A stretch of DNA of 47,676 bases, taken from assembly GCA_023230905.1 (NCBI GenBank), contig JALNWL010000001.1:1-47676 (forward strand), in the 5' to 3' direction. The notes beneath the pieces were generated by a model. The model had not been told where the DNA came from, ran no database searches, and saw only the letters and a list, made by a program, of their open reading frames with translations. This document shows positions 1 to 7,568 of this stretch, piece after piece. The DNA is from Syntrophales bacterium. Its GTDB lineage: Bacteria > Desulfobacterota > Syntrophia > Syntrophales > UBA2251. Made by a program: the position numbers and the translations under genes. Positions within the stretch are counted from its first letter, which is position 1; every line of letters begins with the position of its first letter.

Positions 1-1
1 G

Positions 2-622
2 GCCACCTTCGGCCTGCTGCTGCTTCACGCCCTGCTCGCCCTGGTGGGATCCCAGGACCTCGCGGAGGGCCATCCGCTCGGGCGCCTTCTGGACGTCTTG
101 ATCGTCCTGGCGGGGTGGACGGGCCTGATCCTGGGGAACATCGGCTGCCTGGGGCTTTTCCATCGGCGGCTCGCCGATCCGGAATTGAGGGACTACGCGA
201 GCTTCGCCGATTACCTCAATCTCGGATTTATTTTTCTGTTCTTCCTCTGCGCCTTCGCGGCGGGTCTGGGCGATCCGTCGCTTGCGGGCGCCCGGGCCTA
301 TGCACTCGGCCTGCTGACCGCGGGGTCCGCGCCGGCGGCATCCGTTCCCGGTCCGTCCGCGGCCGGAATCGCAACCGTCGTCATGGCCTCACTCCTGGCC
401 GCCTATATCCCCCTGACGCACATGTCCCACATGCTGATGAAGTACTTCTTCTATCACAACGTCAAATGGGATGACGCCCCTAACCGCCGGGGCGGAAAGA
501 TCGAAGCGGCCGTCCGGAAAAACCTCGGGCTCAGGCCGACCTGGCAGGCCTGGCACGTGGGAGCGGACGGCCGGAAATCCTGGCGCGAGATCGCCGCTTC
601 GGAACCCGGAGAGATGAAATGA
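2..622 (+). CDS. NarI/DsrM-like membrane cytochrome b subunit (TmcC-like), 5' truncated
   Basis: The reading frame is open from base 2, so the start lies outside the window; the GTG at 44 is internal. What remains is hydrophobic, with about four membrane segments. It ends in a membrane-proximal motif LTHMSHMLMKYFFYHNVKWD, where the two His are good heme b ligands. This is typical of the NarI-like subunits (DsrM, TmcC, HmcE) that move electrons between the quinone pool and an HdrD-like cytoplasmic partner. That partner follows directly: the stop overlaps the next start (ATGA at 619-622). The tail after the last helix is soluble and basic. Assignment to TmcC rather than DsrM is an inference from its partner, which looks like TmcB, and from a canonical dsrM two genes downstream. 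Confidence 0.72.
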   Translation, partial: ATFGLLLLHALLALVGSQDLAEGHPLGRLLDVLIVLAGWTGLILGNIGCLGLFHRRLADPELRDYASFADYLNLGFIFLFFLCAFAAGLGDPSLAGARAYALGLLTAGSAPAASVPGPSAAGIATVVMASLLAAYIPLTHMSHMLMKYFFYHNVKWDDAPNRRGGKIEAAVRKNLGLRPTWQAWHVGADGRKSWREIAASEPGEMK

Positions 623-2232
623 GAACGAGACTCGCCCCCACAGACATCTCCCGGCCGTCCGACTGCCTGTCGCACATCGAGGCGGAGGATCTTGCGCCCC
701 TTCCGCCGCCCTATGAGGATTTCAATACCACGGCGATTCCCCCCCTCAAGCCGGAGAAGGTCCGGCACATCGAGACGTCCCTGGACGATACCGTGGCTCT
801 CGGCATCCCCAAGCCCGCAAGTCCGGAAGAGGAGGAGGCGCTGGTCCGCCAGTTCCTCTCCGGCCTGAAAAAACTCTTCGAGAAGGAAAACAACTGGACG
901 TTTCTGCAGCCGCTGCTTCTGTCCATGGAACACTGCGCCAAATGCCAGACCTGCGCCGACGCCTGCCCCGTTTTTGAAATGAGCGGCCGGAAGGAGATCT
1001 ACCGGCCCATCTTCCGAGCCGAGGTCCTGCGCCGGATTTACAAAAAGTATCTGAGGCCGGGCGGGAAGATCACGGCCAAGCTGACCGGCGACATCGATTT
1101 GAACTGGACGGCGATCGCGCGCCTGGCCGAGTTGTCCTATCGCTGCACCCTCTGCCGCCGCTGCGCCGCGGCCTGCCCGATCGGCGTGGACAACGGCCTG
1201 ATCGCGCACGAGATCCGCAAGCTCTTCTCGCAGGAAATGGGCATCGCCCCCAAGGAACTCCACGAAAAAGGAACCGTCCAGCATCTTCAGGTCGGCTCCT
1301 CCACCGGCATGAAACCCCCGGGCGCGAAGGACAGCCTCGAGTTCATCCAGGAAGAGATGGAAGAGATCACGGGCTACAAGGTGGACATCCCCTGGGATGT
1401 GGAAGGCGCGGACATCCTGCTCATCCACAATGCCGGCGAGATCCTGGCCTGGCCGGACAATGTCGGGGCGTTCGCCGTCATATTTCAGGCGGCCGGCGTT
1501 TCGTGGACACTGTCTTCGGAGGCGGCCGGTTACGACGTGGTCAACTACGGGCTGTGGTACGACGATGTCCAGTTTTCCCGTGTTGCCGTCCGGCATGCCG
1601 ATATCGCCCGCCGCCTCAAGGTCAAAAAGATCGTCATCGGCGAATGCGGCCATGCGCACAAGGCGCTCACGGTCGTCGCCGACCGCCTGCTGACGGGCGA
1701 TCTCAACATCCCGCGCGAATCCGCCTTGGTCACGCTCGCGGACATCGTCCTCAGCGGTAAATTGCGGCTCGATCCCCGCAGAAACGATTTCCCCGTGACG
1801 CTGCACGATCCCTGCAACATCGTGCGTTCCATGGGGATCGTGGCGCCCCAGCGGCGCATCCTGAAAAAGATCGCGCCGCGCTTCCGGGAAATGACGCCGC
1901 ACGGGGTGGAGAATTACTGCTGCGGCGGCGGTTCCGGGTTCGCCATCATGTCGGGACACAACTTCGTCGACTGGCGGAACCGGGTCAGTTCCCGCAAGAA
2001 ATTCCTGCAGATCTTGGCCGCCTTCGCCAACGAGCCGGCGGAGGTCCCGAAGTACGTCTGCGCCCCCTGCTCGAACTGCAAGGGCGCCATCCGGGATCTG
2101 ATCCGCTATTACCACGCGGAGGAACGCAGCCGCCTGTATTACGGCGGGCTGGTCGACCTGATCGTCAATGCCATGGCGGACATGAAAAAGCCGATCATCC
2201 GCTTCGGCGACGAACCGTCGTGGAAAGCCTGA
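619..2232 (+). CDS. HdrD/DsrK-like iron-sulfur protein with CCG domains (TmcB-like)
   Basis: 537 residues, cytoplasmic, start ATG overlapping the previous stop. It has two [4Fe-4S] ferredoxin motifs near residues 100-200 (HCAKCQTCADACPVF and YRCTLCRRCAAACPIG). A C-terminal CCG-type catalytic region follows: HDPCN, then YCCGGGSGF, then CAPCSNC. This is the architecture of HdrD, DsrK, TmcB and HmcF, which hold a special [4Fe-4S] cluster and exchange electrons with a membrane cytochrome b. The CAPCSNCKG ending resembles TmcB more than DsrK, which ends CMCAIDR in the second copy downstream. It probably forms a quinone-linked complex with the truncated membrane protein before it. Which partner it reduces or oxidises cannot be told from sequence. 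Confidence 0.85.
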   Translation: MRTRLAPTDISRPSDCLSHIEAEDLAPLPPPYEDFNTTAIPPLKPEKVRHIETSLDDTVALGIPKPASPEEEEALVRQFLSGLKKLFEKENNWTFLQPLLLSMEHCAKCQTCADACPVFEMSGRKEIYRPIFRAEVLRRIYKKYLRPGGKITAKLTGDIDLNWTAIARLAELSYRCTLCRRCAAACPIGVDNGLIAHEIRKLFSQEMGIAPKELHEKGTVQHLQVGSSTGMKPPGAKDSLEFIQEEMEEITGYKVDIPWDVEGADILLIHNAGEILAWPDNVGAFAVIFQAAGVSWTLSSEAAGYDVVNYGLWYDDVQFSRVAVRHADIARRLKVKKIVIGECGHAHKALTVVADRLLTGDLNIPRESALVTLADIVLSGKLRLDPRRNDFPVTLHDPCNIVRSMGIVAPQRRILKKIAPRFREMTPHGVENYCCGGGSGFAIMSGHNFVDWRNRVSSRKKFLQILAAFANEPAEVPKYVCAPCSNCKGAIRDLIRYYHAEERSRLYYGGLVDLIVNAMADMKKPIIRFGDEPSWKA

Positions 2233-2263
2233 TCAAACGAACGAGGCAGAAGGAATCGCCCTC

Positions 2264-3301
2264 ATGACCCTTTTCGCACCGCTCATCGCCATCGCCCTCC
2301 TGATCGCCCTCCCCCTCGCGGGACTGGCGGCGAGCGGGGAAGGTTTGCTGGCCGTCGGCGTCCCCTACGCGGCCCTGGCGGTGCTCGTCGTCGGATTCGT
2401 CCGGCGCATCGCCCGCTGGGCGAACGCGCCCGTCCCCTTCCGCATCCCCACGACGGCGGGGCAGGGGCGCTCGCTCGACGGGATCAAACCGGACCGCCTC
2501 GACAACCCCGCGACGACCTGGGGCGTCCTCGGCCGGATGGCGCTTGAAATCCTCTGTTTCCGGTCGCTCTTCCGGAACACGAAACAACGCCTGGCGCCTC
2601 CGGCGCGGGCGGAAAGCGCCGGGGACAAAGCGGCGGCCACGGCCCGACCCGTTTATGTCAGCGCCAAGGGCCTGTGGTTCTTCGCGCTGCTCTTTCACGG
2701 GTCGCTTCTGGTGATCGTGCTCCGGCACCTGCGCTTCTTTCTCACGCCGGTCCCGACCTGGGTCGACGGCCTGATCGCGCTCGACGGCCTCTTCGCCGTC
2801 GGCCTCCCGACCGCCTACCTGTCCGACGCGGCGCTTCTCGCGGCCCTCTTGTTCCTGCTTCTCCGGCGGGTCCTGATCCAGCAGGTTCGCTACATCACGC
2901 TGGCGGCGGATTATTTTCCGCTGTTGTTGATCGGCGCAATCGCCGTTTCCGGCCTCCTGCTGCGGCATGCCTTCAAGGTCGATCTCAACCAGGTGAAGGC
3001 GCTCGCGGTGGGCTGGGCCACCTTTTCCCCGGCGGTCCCGGCGGAAACAGAGGCGTTCTTCTTCGTCCATCTCTTCCTGGTGTGCGCCCTGGCCGCCTAT
3101 CTCCCGTTCGGAAAACTCATGCATGGGGCGGGCGTTTTCCTGAGCCCCACCCGGAACCTCGCCAACGACAACCGGCGGCGGCGTCACGTGAACCCCTGGA
3201 ACGCGCCGGTGAAGGTGCATCCCTACGAAGAATACGAGGACGAATTCCGGGGCAAGATGAAGGCGGCGGGCATCCCCGTCGAGCGGGAGGAAGGATCATG
3301 A
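2264..3301 (+). CDS. dsrM: DsrM, membrane cytochrome b subunit of the DsrMKJOP complex
   Basis: 345 residues starting at ATG 2264 with an AAGGA ribosome site upstream. The N-terminal helix is followed by the DsrM-like stretch PVPFRIPTT, then a cytoplasmic segment and about five further membrane helices. Recognisable family motifs are FHGSLLVIVLRHLRFF, AADYFPLLL and the C-terminal FGKLMHGAGVFLSPTRNLAN, which contain His residues suited to heme b. DsrM is a NarI-like protein that passes electrons between menaquinol and DsrK in sulfate and sulfite reducers. Gene order M-K-J-O-P matches the canonical operon, so the assignment is firm. A 72-base spacer with a hairpin separates it from dsrK. Confidence 0.9.
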   Translation: MTLFAPLIAIALLIALPLAGLAASGEGLLAVGVPYAALAVLVVGFVRRIARWANAPVPFRIPTTAGQGRSLDGIKPDRLDNPATTWGVLGRMALEILCFRSLFRNTKQRLAPPARAESAGDKAAATARPVYVSAKGLWFFALLFHGSLLVIVLRHLRFFLTPVPTWVDGLIALDGLFAVGLPTAYLSDAALLAALLFLLLRRVLIQQVRYITLAADYFPLLLIGAIAVSGLLLRHAFKVDLNQVKALAVGWATFSPAVPAETEAFFFVHLFLVCALAAYLPFGKLMHGAGVFLSPTRNLANDNRRRRHVNPWNAPVKVHPYEEYEDEFRGKMKAAGIPVEREEGS

Positions 3302-3311
3302 GACGGTTAGA

Positions 3312-3339
3312 CTCCCGTTTCGCGAAGGGCGAAACGGAG
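3312..3339 (+). other. Intercistronic hairpin between dsrM and dsrK
   Basis: CGTTTCGC (3316-3323) pairs with GCGAAACG (3329-3336) over a five-base loop, and the stem is extended by CTC/GAG past a one-base bulge. No T-run follows, so it is not a clear terminator. It may be an mRNA-processing or stability element between two cistrons whose products could be needed at different levels. This role is inference. Confidence 0.45.
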
Positions 3340-3373
3340 ACTTCCCGCAGAAATATCGACAGGACGTGCAACC

Positions 3374-5011
3374 ATGGCAATCGATAAACTTCCGACGCCC
3401 GAAGAACTGAGCCATATCGACTACCGGCCTCCCGGAACCGGATGGCGGAACACCCCGGTGGATTTCCGTCCGGGGACCTGGTGCTACAGCGCCACCCCGA
3501 AAAGCCTGACCACCCTGGATCTCCCCAATCCCCGGCAGTGGCAGCCGTCGGACGCGGACTGGAAGCTCCCTGAGAACTGGCGAACAATCATCCTCGATGG
3601 CATGCGGGAGCGCCTGGAGAAGTACCGGTCGTTCCGGCTCTTCATGGACATCTGCGTCCGCTGTGGGGCCTGTGCGGACAAGTGCCACTTCTACATCGGG
3701 ACGGGAGATCCGAAGAACATGCCGATCCTGAGGGCGGAACTGATCCGGAGCGTCTACCGCCGCTACTTCACGACGGCCGGGCGCATCCTCGGCCCTCTCG
3801 CCGGGGCGCGGGACCTGACCGAGGACGTCCTGAAGGAGTGGTTCTACTACTTCTACCAGTGCACGGAGTGCCGCCGCTGCTCCGTCTTCTGCCCCTACGG
3901 CATCGACCAGGCGGAGATCACGATGATCGGCCGGGAGCTTCTGACCCTCGTCGGCTGCAACATCAACTGGGTCCTCGAACCGGCGGCGAACTGCTTTCGG
4001 ACGGGGAACCACCTGGGCATCCCGCCCCACGGGATCAGGGATATGCTCGACTTCCTCGTCGACGATATCAAGGACCGCACGGGCGTCCGCGTGGAGGTCC
4101 CCCTGAACCGGAAGGGCGCCGAGATCCTCTTCGTCACGCCGTCGGGGGACTACTTTGCCGACCCGGGCACCTACACCTGCATGGGCTACCTGATGCTCTT
4201 CCACGAGCTTGGTCTCGACTACACGATGAGCACCTACGCCTCCGAAGGGGGAAATTTCGGCCTGTTCACCTCCCACGAGATGATCAAGCGCTTAAACGCC
4301 AAGATCTACGCCGAGGCGAAGCGCCTGGGCGTGAAGTGGATCCTGGGCGGCGAGTGCGGCCACATGTGGCGGGTCGTCCACCAGTACATGGACACGATGA
4401 ACGGCCCGGCCGATTTCCTCGAGGTCCCCGTCTCGCCCATCACGGGAACGCGGTTCGAAAACGCCGCCGGGACGAAGATGGTCCACATCGCCGAGTTCAC
4501 GGCCGACCTGATCCAAAACGGAAAACTCAGGCTCGACCCCGCCCGGAACGACCACCTGAGGGTCACCTTCCACGACTCGTGCAACCCCGCGCGGGCAATG
4601 GGCCTCCTGGAGGAGCCGCGCACGATTATCCGGCATGCCTGCAACCATTTCTTCGAGATGCCGGAAGATACGATCCGTGAAAAGACCCTCTGCTGCGGTG
4701 GCGGGGCGGGACTGGGAACGGACGAGAACATGGAGATGCGGATGCGCGGGGGCTACCCCCGGGCGATGGCGGTGAAACATGTCCGGGAACGGCACGGCGT
4801 GAACCGCTTGGCCTGCATGTGCGCCATCGACCGGGTAACGCTACCGCCCCTGATGGATTACTGGGTCCCCGGGGTCGGGGTCACGGGCGTGCACGAGCTC
4901 TTGGGCAATGCCCTGATCCTGACGGGAGAAAAGCAACGGACGACGGACCTGCGGGGAGAGCCCCTCCTCCGGGCGTCGCATGCGGACGGGGTACACGAAG
5001 CGAAGGGATGA
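3374..5011 (+). CDS. dsrK: DsrK, HdrD-like catalytic subunit of the DsrMKJOP complex
   Basis: 545 residues. Two [4Fe-4S] motifs lie near residues 95-185: CVRCGACADKCHF and CTECRRCSVFCPYG. The C-terminal half carries the catalytic-cluster residues FHDSCN, LCCGGGAGLGTDENME and ACMCAIDRVTLPPL. The DENMEMRMRGG and CMCAIDR stretches match what I know of DsrK in sulfate reducers and differ from the first copy at 619-2232. DsrK is thought to reduce the trisulfide of DsrC, linking quinol oxidation or periplasmic electron flow to sulfite reduction. It sits between dsrM and dsrJ as expected. The ATG at 3374 gives the usual length. Confidence 0.9.
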   Translation: MAIDKLPTPEELSHIDYRPPGTGWRNTPVDFRPGTWCYSATPKSLTTLDLPNPRQWQPSDADWKLPENWRTIILDGMRERLEKYRSFRLFMDICVRCGACADKCHFYIGTGDPKNMPILRAELIRSVYRRYFTTAGRILGPLAGARDLTEDVLKEWFYYFYQCTECRRCSVFCPYGIDQAEITMIGRELLTLVGCNINWVLEPAANCFRTGNHLGIPPHGIRDMLDFLVDDIKDRTGVRVEVPLNRKGAEILFVTPSGDYFADPGTYTCMGYLMLFHELGLDYTMSTYASEGGNFGLFTSHEMIKRLNAKIYAEAKRLGVKWILGGECGHMWRVVHQYMDTMNGPADFLEVPVSPITGTRFENAAGTKMVHIAEFTADLIQNGKLRLDPARNDHLRVTFHDSCNPARAMGLLEEPRTIIRHACNHFFEMPEDTIREKTLCCGGGAGLGTDENMEMRMRGGYPRAMAVKHVRERHGVNRLACMCAIDRVTLPPLMDYWVPGVGVTGVHELLGNALILTGEKQRTTDLRGEPLLRASHADGVHEAKG

Positions 5012-5072
5012 AGCGGCGGGGCGAGGCGGACCCGTTCGGGGGCGCCTGCCGCCGGGAGAGGATCATCGGACC

Positions 5073-5579
5073 ATGAAGGGAACGGATCGCTGGAAAATCT
5101 TTGCGGGGTTGTTCGTCTTCCTCGCGCTCGCCGCCCTGCCCTTCTGGTACGGCGGGTGGGACAGGCCGGCGCCGGTCCTCGATCTCGACACCCCGGCCAT
5201 CCGGCAACTGCCGGAAAGGCGATGCGTCGAGGCCACCGCGTTCATGCGGGCGAACCACATGACGCTGCTGGCCGACTGGCGGGACGCCTCGACCCGGGAC
5301 GGGCGGCGGATCTACGTCGCGCGGGACGGGCGGGAAATCGAGGCGAGCCTGTCTCAGACGTGCCTGCGCTGCCACACCGACAAGACCCGCTTCTGCGACC
5401 GCTGTCACGACGACGCGGGCGTGAGTCCCACCTGCTGGGACTGCCACGTCGTCCCGGAGGACCGGCGTGAATCGGCGACGGTCACGCACAGGCAGAGGGG
5501 GGAAGGGGGGGACGTGTCCCCGTTCCCCGTTGACGTTGCCGCACGGGAAAAAGAAAGCCGGGGACCTGGTCCCCGATGA
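5073..5579 (+). CDS. dsrJ: DsrJ, periplasmic triheme cytochrome c
   Basis: 168 residues from ATG 5073, preceded by GGGAGAGG. The in-frame open region begins earlier but overlaps dsrK. An uncleaved-looking N-terminal anchor (residues 8-26) leads into a periplasmic domain with three CxxCH heme sites: CLRCH, CDRCH and CWDCH at about 97-125. CVEATAFMRANHM at 51-63 contains the Cys known in the DsrJ family as an unusual heme axial ligand (His/Cys). DsrJ carries electrons on the periplasmic side of the DsrMKJOP complex. The last roughly 40 residues after CWDCHVVPE are low-complexity and overlap two GC palindromes, so this C-terminal tail looks like an added extension. Confidence 0.88.
   Translation: MKGTDRWKIFAGLFVFLALAALPFWYGGWDRPAPVLDLDTPAIRQLPERRCVEATAFMRANHMTLLADWRDASTRDGRRIYVARDGREIEASLSQTCLRCHTDKTRFCDRCHDDAGVSPTCWDCHVVPEDRRESATVTHRQRGEGGDVSPFPVDVAAREKESRGPGPR
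5508..5574. repeat. Pair of REP-like GC palindromes inside the dsrJ 3' end
   Basis: GGGGACGTGTCCCC (5508-5521) and GGGGACCTGGTCCCC (5560-5574) are two short near-palindromes sharing the GGGGAC/GTCCCC arms. They lie within the last codons of dsrJ and just before dsrO. Paired palindromes like this recall REP-type repetitive elements, but a single occurrence cannot prove it. Confidence 0.45.
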
Positions 5580-5603
5580 AACTTGCATGCAGGGACAGAG
5601 GTT

Positions 5604-6383
5604 ATGCACAGTAGCCGCAGAGACTTTTTGAAACTGACGGGCATTGCCCTGATCGGCGCCGCCGTCCCCGACGCGCTGCTTCCGGCCGGGCTTGCGCCGG
5701 CATGGGCGGGAGCACCCGGCTTCCGCCCGGATGTCCGCGCGCTCAAGGCCGCGCGCTGGGGGATGGTCATCGACCTCGCGAAATGCCGCCCGGACTGCAC
5801 GGACTGCATCGCCGCCTGCCACGCGGCCCACAACGTCCCCGCTTTCGGCAATCCGAAGGACGAGATCGCCTGGATCCGCCGGGAGACCTTCGGTCGGATC
5901 TTCCCCGCGCAGGTCCACAGGCACCTCGAACCCCGGCGTCAGGCGGGGCCGGTGATCGCCCTGTGCAACCACTGCGCGAATCCGCCCTGCGTCCGCGTCT
6001 GCCCCACGGGGGCGACCTTTCGGCGGCCCGACGGAATCGTCATGATGGACTACCACCGGTGCATCGGCTGCCGTTTCTGCATCGCGGCCTGCCCCTACGG
6101 CGCCCGCGGCATGAACTATCGCGATCCCCGGCCGTTCATCCGCCGCATCGATCCCGGGTTCCCGACGCGAACGAGGGGCGTCGTGGAGAAGTGCAATTTC
6201 TGTGTGGAGCGGCTGGCCGTGGGAAAGCCGCCCGCGTGCGTCGCGGCCTGTCCCTACGGCGCCCTGACTTTCGGCGACCTGGAGGCGCCCGACTCCGCGG
6301 TGCGGCGCGCAATCGCCGGAAGAACGGTCCTCCGGCGTAAACCGGAACTGGGCACGGAGCCCCAAGTTTATTATACGTTATAA
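5604..6383 (+). CDS. dsrO: DsrO, Tat-exported ferredoxin-like iron-sulfur subunit
   Basis: 259 residues from ATG 5604, chosen over the upstream TTG at 5583 because an AGAGG site precedes it. The N-terminus SSRRDFLKLTG followed by a hydrophobic stretch and an AWA cleavage-like site is a twin-arginine signal. The mature part has four cysteine groups typical of four [4Fe-4S] clusters: CTDCIAACH, CNHCANPPCVRVCP, CIGCRFCIAACPYG and CNFCV..CVAACPYG. DsrO links the DsrJ cytochrome to the NrfD-like DsrP in the periplasmic module of the complex. It lies 24 bases after dsrJ and 21 before dsrP. Confidence 0.9.
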   Translation: MHSSRRDFLKLTGIALIGAAVPDALLPAGLAPAWAGAPGFRPDVRALKAARWGMVIDLAKCRPDCTDCIAACHAAHNVPAFGNPKDEIAWIRRETFGRIFPAQVHRHLEPRRQAGPVIALCNHCANPPCVRVCPTGATFRRPDGIVMMDYHRCIGCRFCIAACPYGARGMNYRDPRPFIRRIDPGFPTRTRGVVEKCNFCVERLAVGKPPACVAACPYGALTFGDLEAPDSAVRRAIAGRTVLRRKPELGTEPQVYYTL

Positions 6384-6404
6384 GATGAGGAACCGGGGGA
6401 TGAC

Positions 6405-7562
6405 ATGCTAGAGAAGGCCCTGCACGGAAATCACCGCTACTGGGGATGGCTCGCGTTCCTCGCCGTCGTCGTCGGCGCGGGCGCGTTTTTCTACCTCCGG
6501 CAGCTCGACTACGGCCTGGGCATCACGGGGATGAGCCGGGACGTCACCTGGGGGCTCTACATCGCCCAGTTCACGTTTCTGGTCGGGATCGCCGCCTCGG
6601 CCGTCATGGTCGTCCTGCCCTATTACCTCCACGACTACAAGGCGTTCGGCCGGATCACGATCCTGGGCGAATTCCTCGCGGTCGCCGCCGTCGTCATGTG
6701 CGTGACCTTCATCGTCATCGACCTCGGCCGGCCTGAACGCGCCTTCAACGTCCTGCTGCACCCTGCCCCCCGCTCTATCCTCTTCTGGGACATGGTCGTC
6801 CTGACGGGCTACCTCGTGCTCAACCTCGTTATCGGCTGGACGGTCCTGGAGAACGAGCGCAACGGCAAGGCGCCGCCCGCCTGGGTCAAGCCCCTGATCC
6901 TGCTTTCGATCCCCTGGGCGATCAGTATTCATACGGTCACGGCCTTCATCTACGCCGGCCTGCCGGGACGGGACTTCTGGCTGACGGCCATCATGGCCCC
7001 CCGCTTTCTCGCCTCCGCCTTCGCCTCGGGGCCTGCGCTGCTCGTGCTCCTCTGCCTCGTTCTGCGGCGCTGGGGCGGCTTCGACGCGGGCCGCGAGCCG
7101 CTCCAGGCGCTGGCCCGGATCATCGCCTACGCCTTGGCGGCGAGCCTCTTCTTCGTCCTCATGGAGCTCTTCACGGCCTTCTACAGCGGCATCCCCGGCC
7201 ACACGGAACCGTTCCGCTACCTCTACGCCGGTCTGGACGGGCACACGCGGCTTGTCCCGTGGATGTGGACCTCGGCCGTCCTGGCGGTCCTGGCCCTCGT
7301 GCTCCTGATCGTTCCGGCGCTGCGGCGCAACGAAGCCTGGCTCGCCCTGGCCTGCCTGGCCGTCTTCGCCTCGCTGTGGATCGAAAAAGGGCTGGGGCTT
7401 GTCGTCACGGGGTTCATCCCCTCCCCCCTGGGCCAGATCACCGAATACACGCCCACCGGCCCCGAGGTCGCGATCACGCTGGGCGTCTGGGCGCTGGGAT
7501 TCGTCATCCTGACGGCCCTCTACAGGATCGCCCTGGGCGTCAGGAAGGAAACGGAGGCATAG
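6405..7562 (+). CDS. dsrP: DsrP, NrfD-family integral membrane subunit
   Basis: 385 residues with about ten membrane helices. NrfD-family hallmarks are TWGLYIAQFTFLVGIAASAV near residue 50 and FIVIDLGRPERAFNVLLHP near 105. NrfD/DsrP proteins are heme-free quinone-interacting subunits that pair with DsrO-type ferredoxin subunits. Its place as the last gene of the dsrMKJOP series supports the call. The stop is 6 bases before the next start, so the dehydrogenase, acetate kinase and xsc genes are probably on the same transcript. Confidence 0.9.
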   Translation: MLEKALHGNHRYWGWLAFLAVVVGAGAFFYLRQLDYGLGITGMSRDVTWGLYIAQFTFLVGIAASAVMVVLPYYLHDYKAFGRITILGEFLAVAAVVMCVTFIVIDLGRPERAFNVLLHPAPRSILFWDMVVLTGYLVLNLVIGWTVLENERNGKAPPAWVKPLILLSIPWAISIHTVTAFIYAGLPGRDFWLTAIMAPRFLASAFASGPALLVLLCLVLRRWGGFDAGREPLQALARIIAYALAASLFFVLMELFTAFYSGIPGHTEPFRYLYAGLDGHTRLVPWMWTSAVLAVLALVLLIVPALRRNEAWLALACLAVFASLWIEKGLGLVVTGFIPSPLGQITEYTPTGPEVAITLGVWALGFVILTALYRIALGVRKETEA

Positions 7563-7568
7563 ACGATC

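Noticed and set aside
454..2115. 553-codon minus-strand open frame opposite the TmcB-like gene
   Set aside because: Antisense shadow of a gene with clear iron-sulfur motifs; no domain visible.
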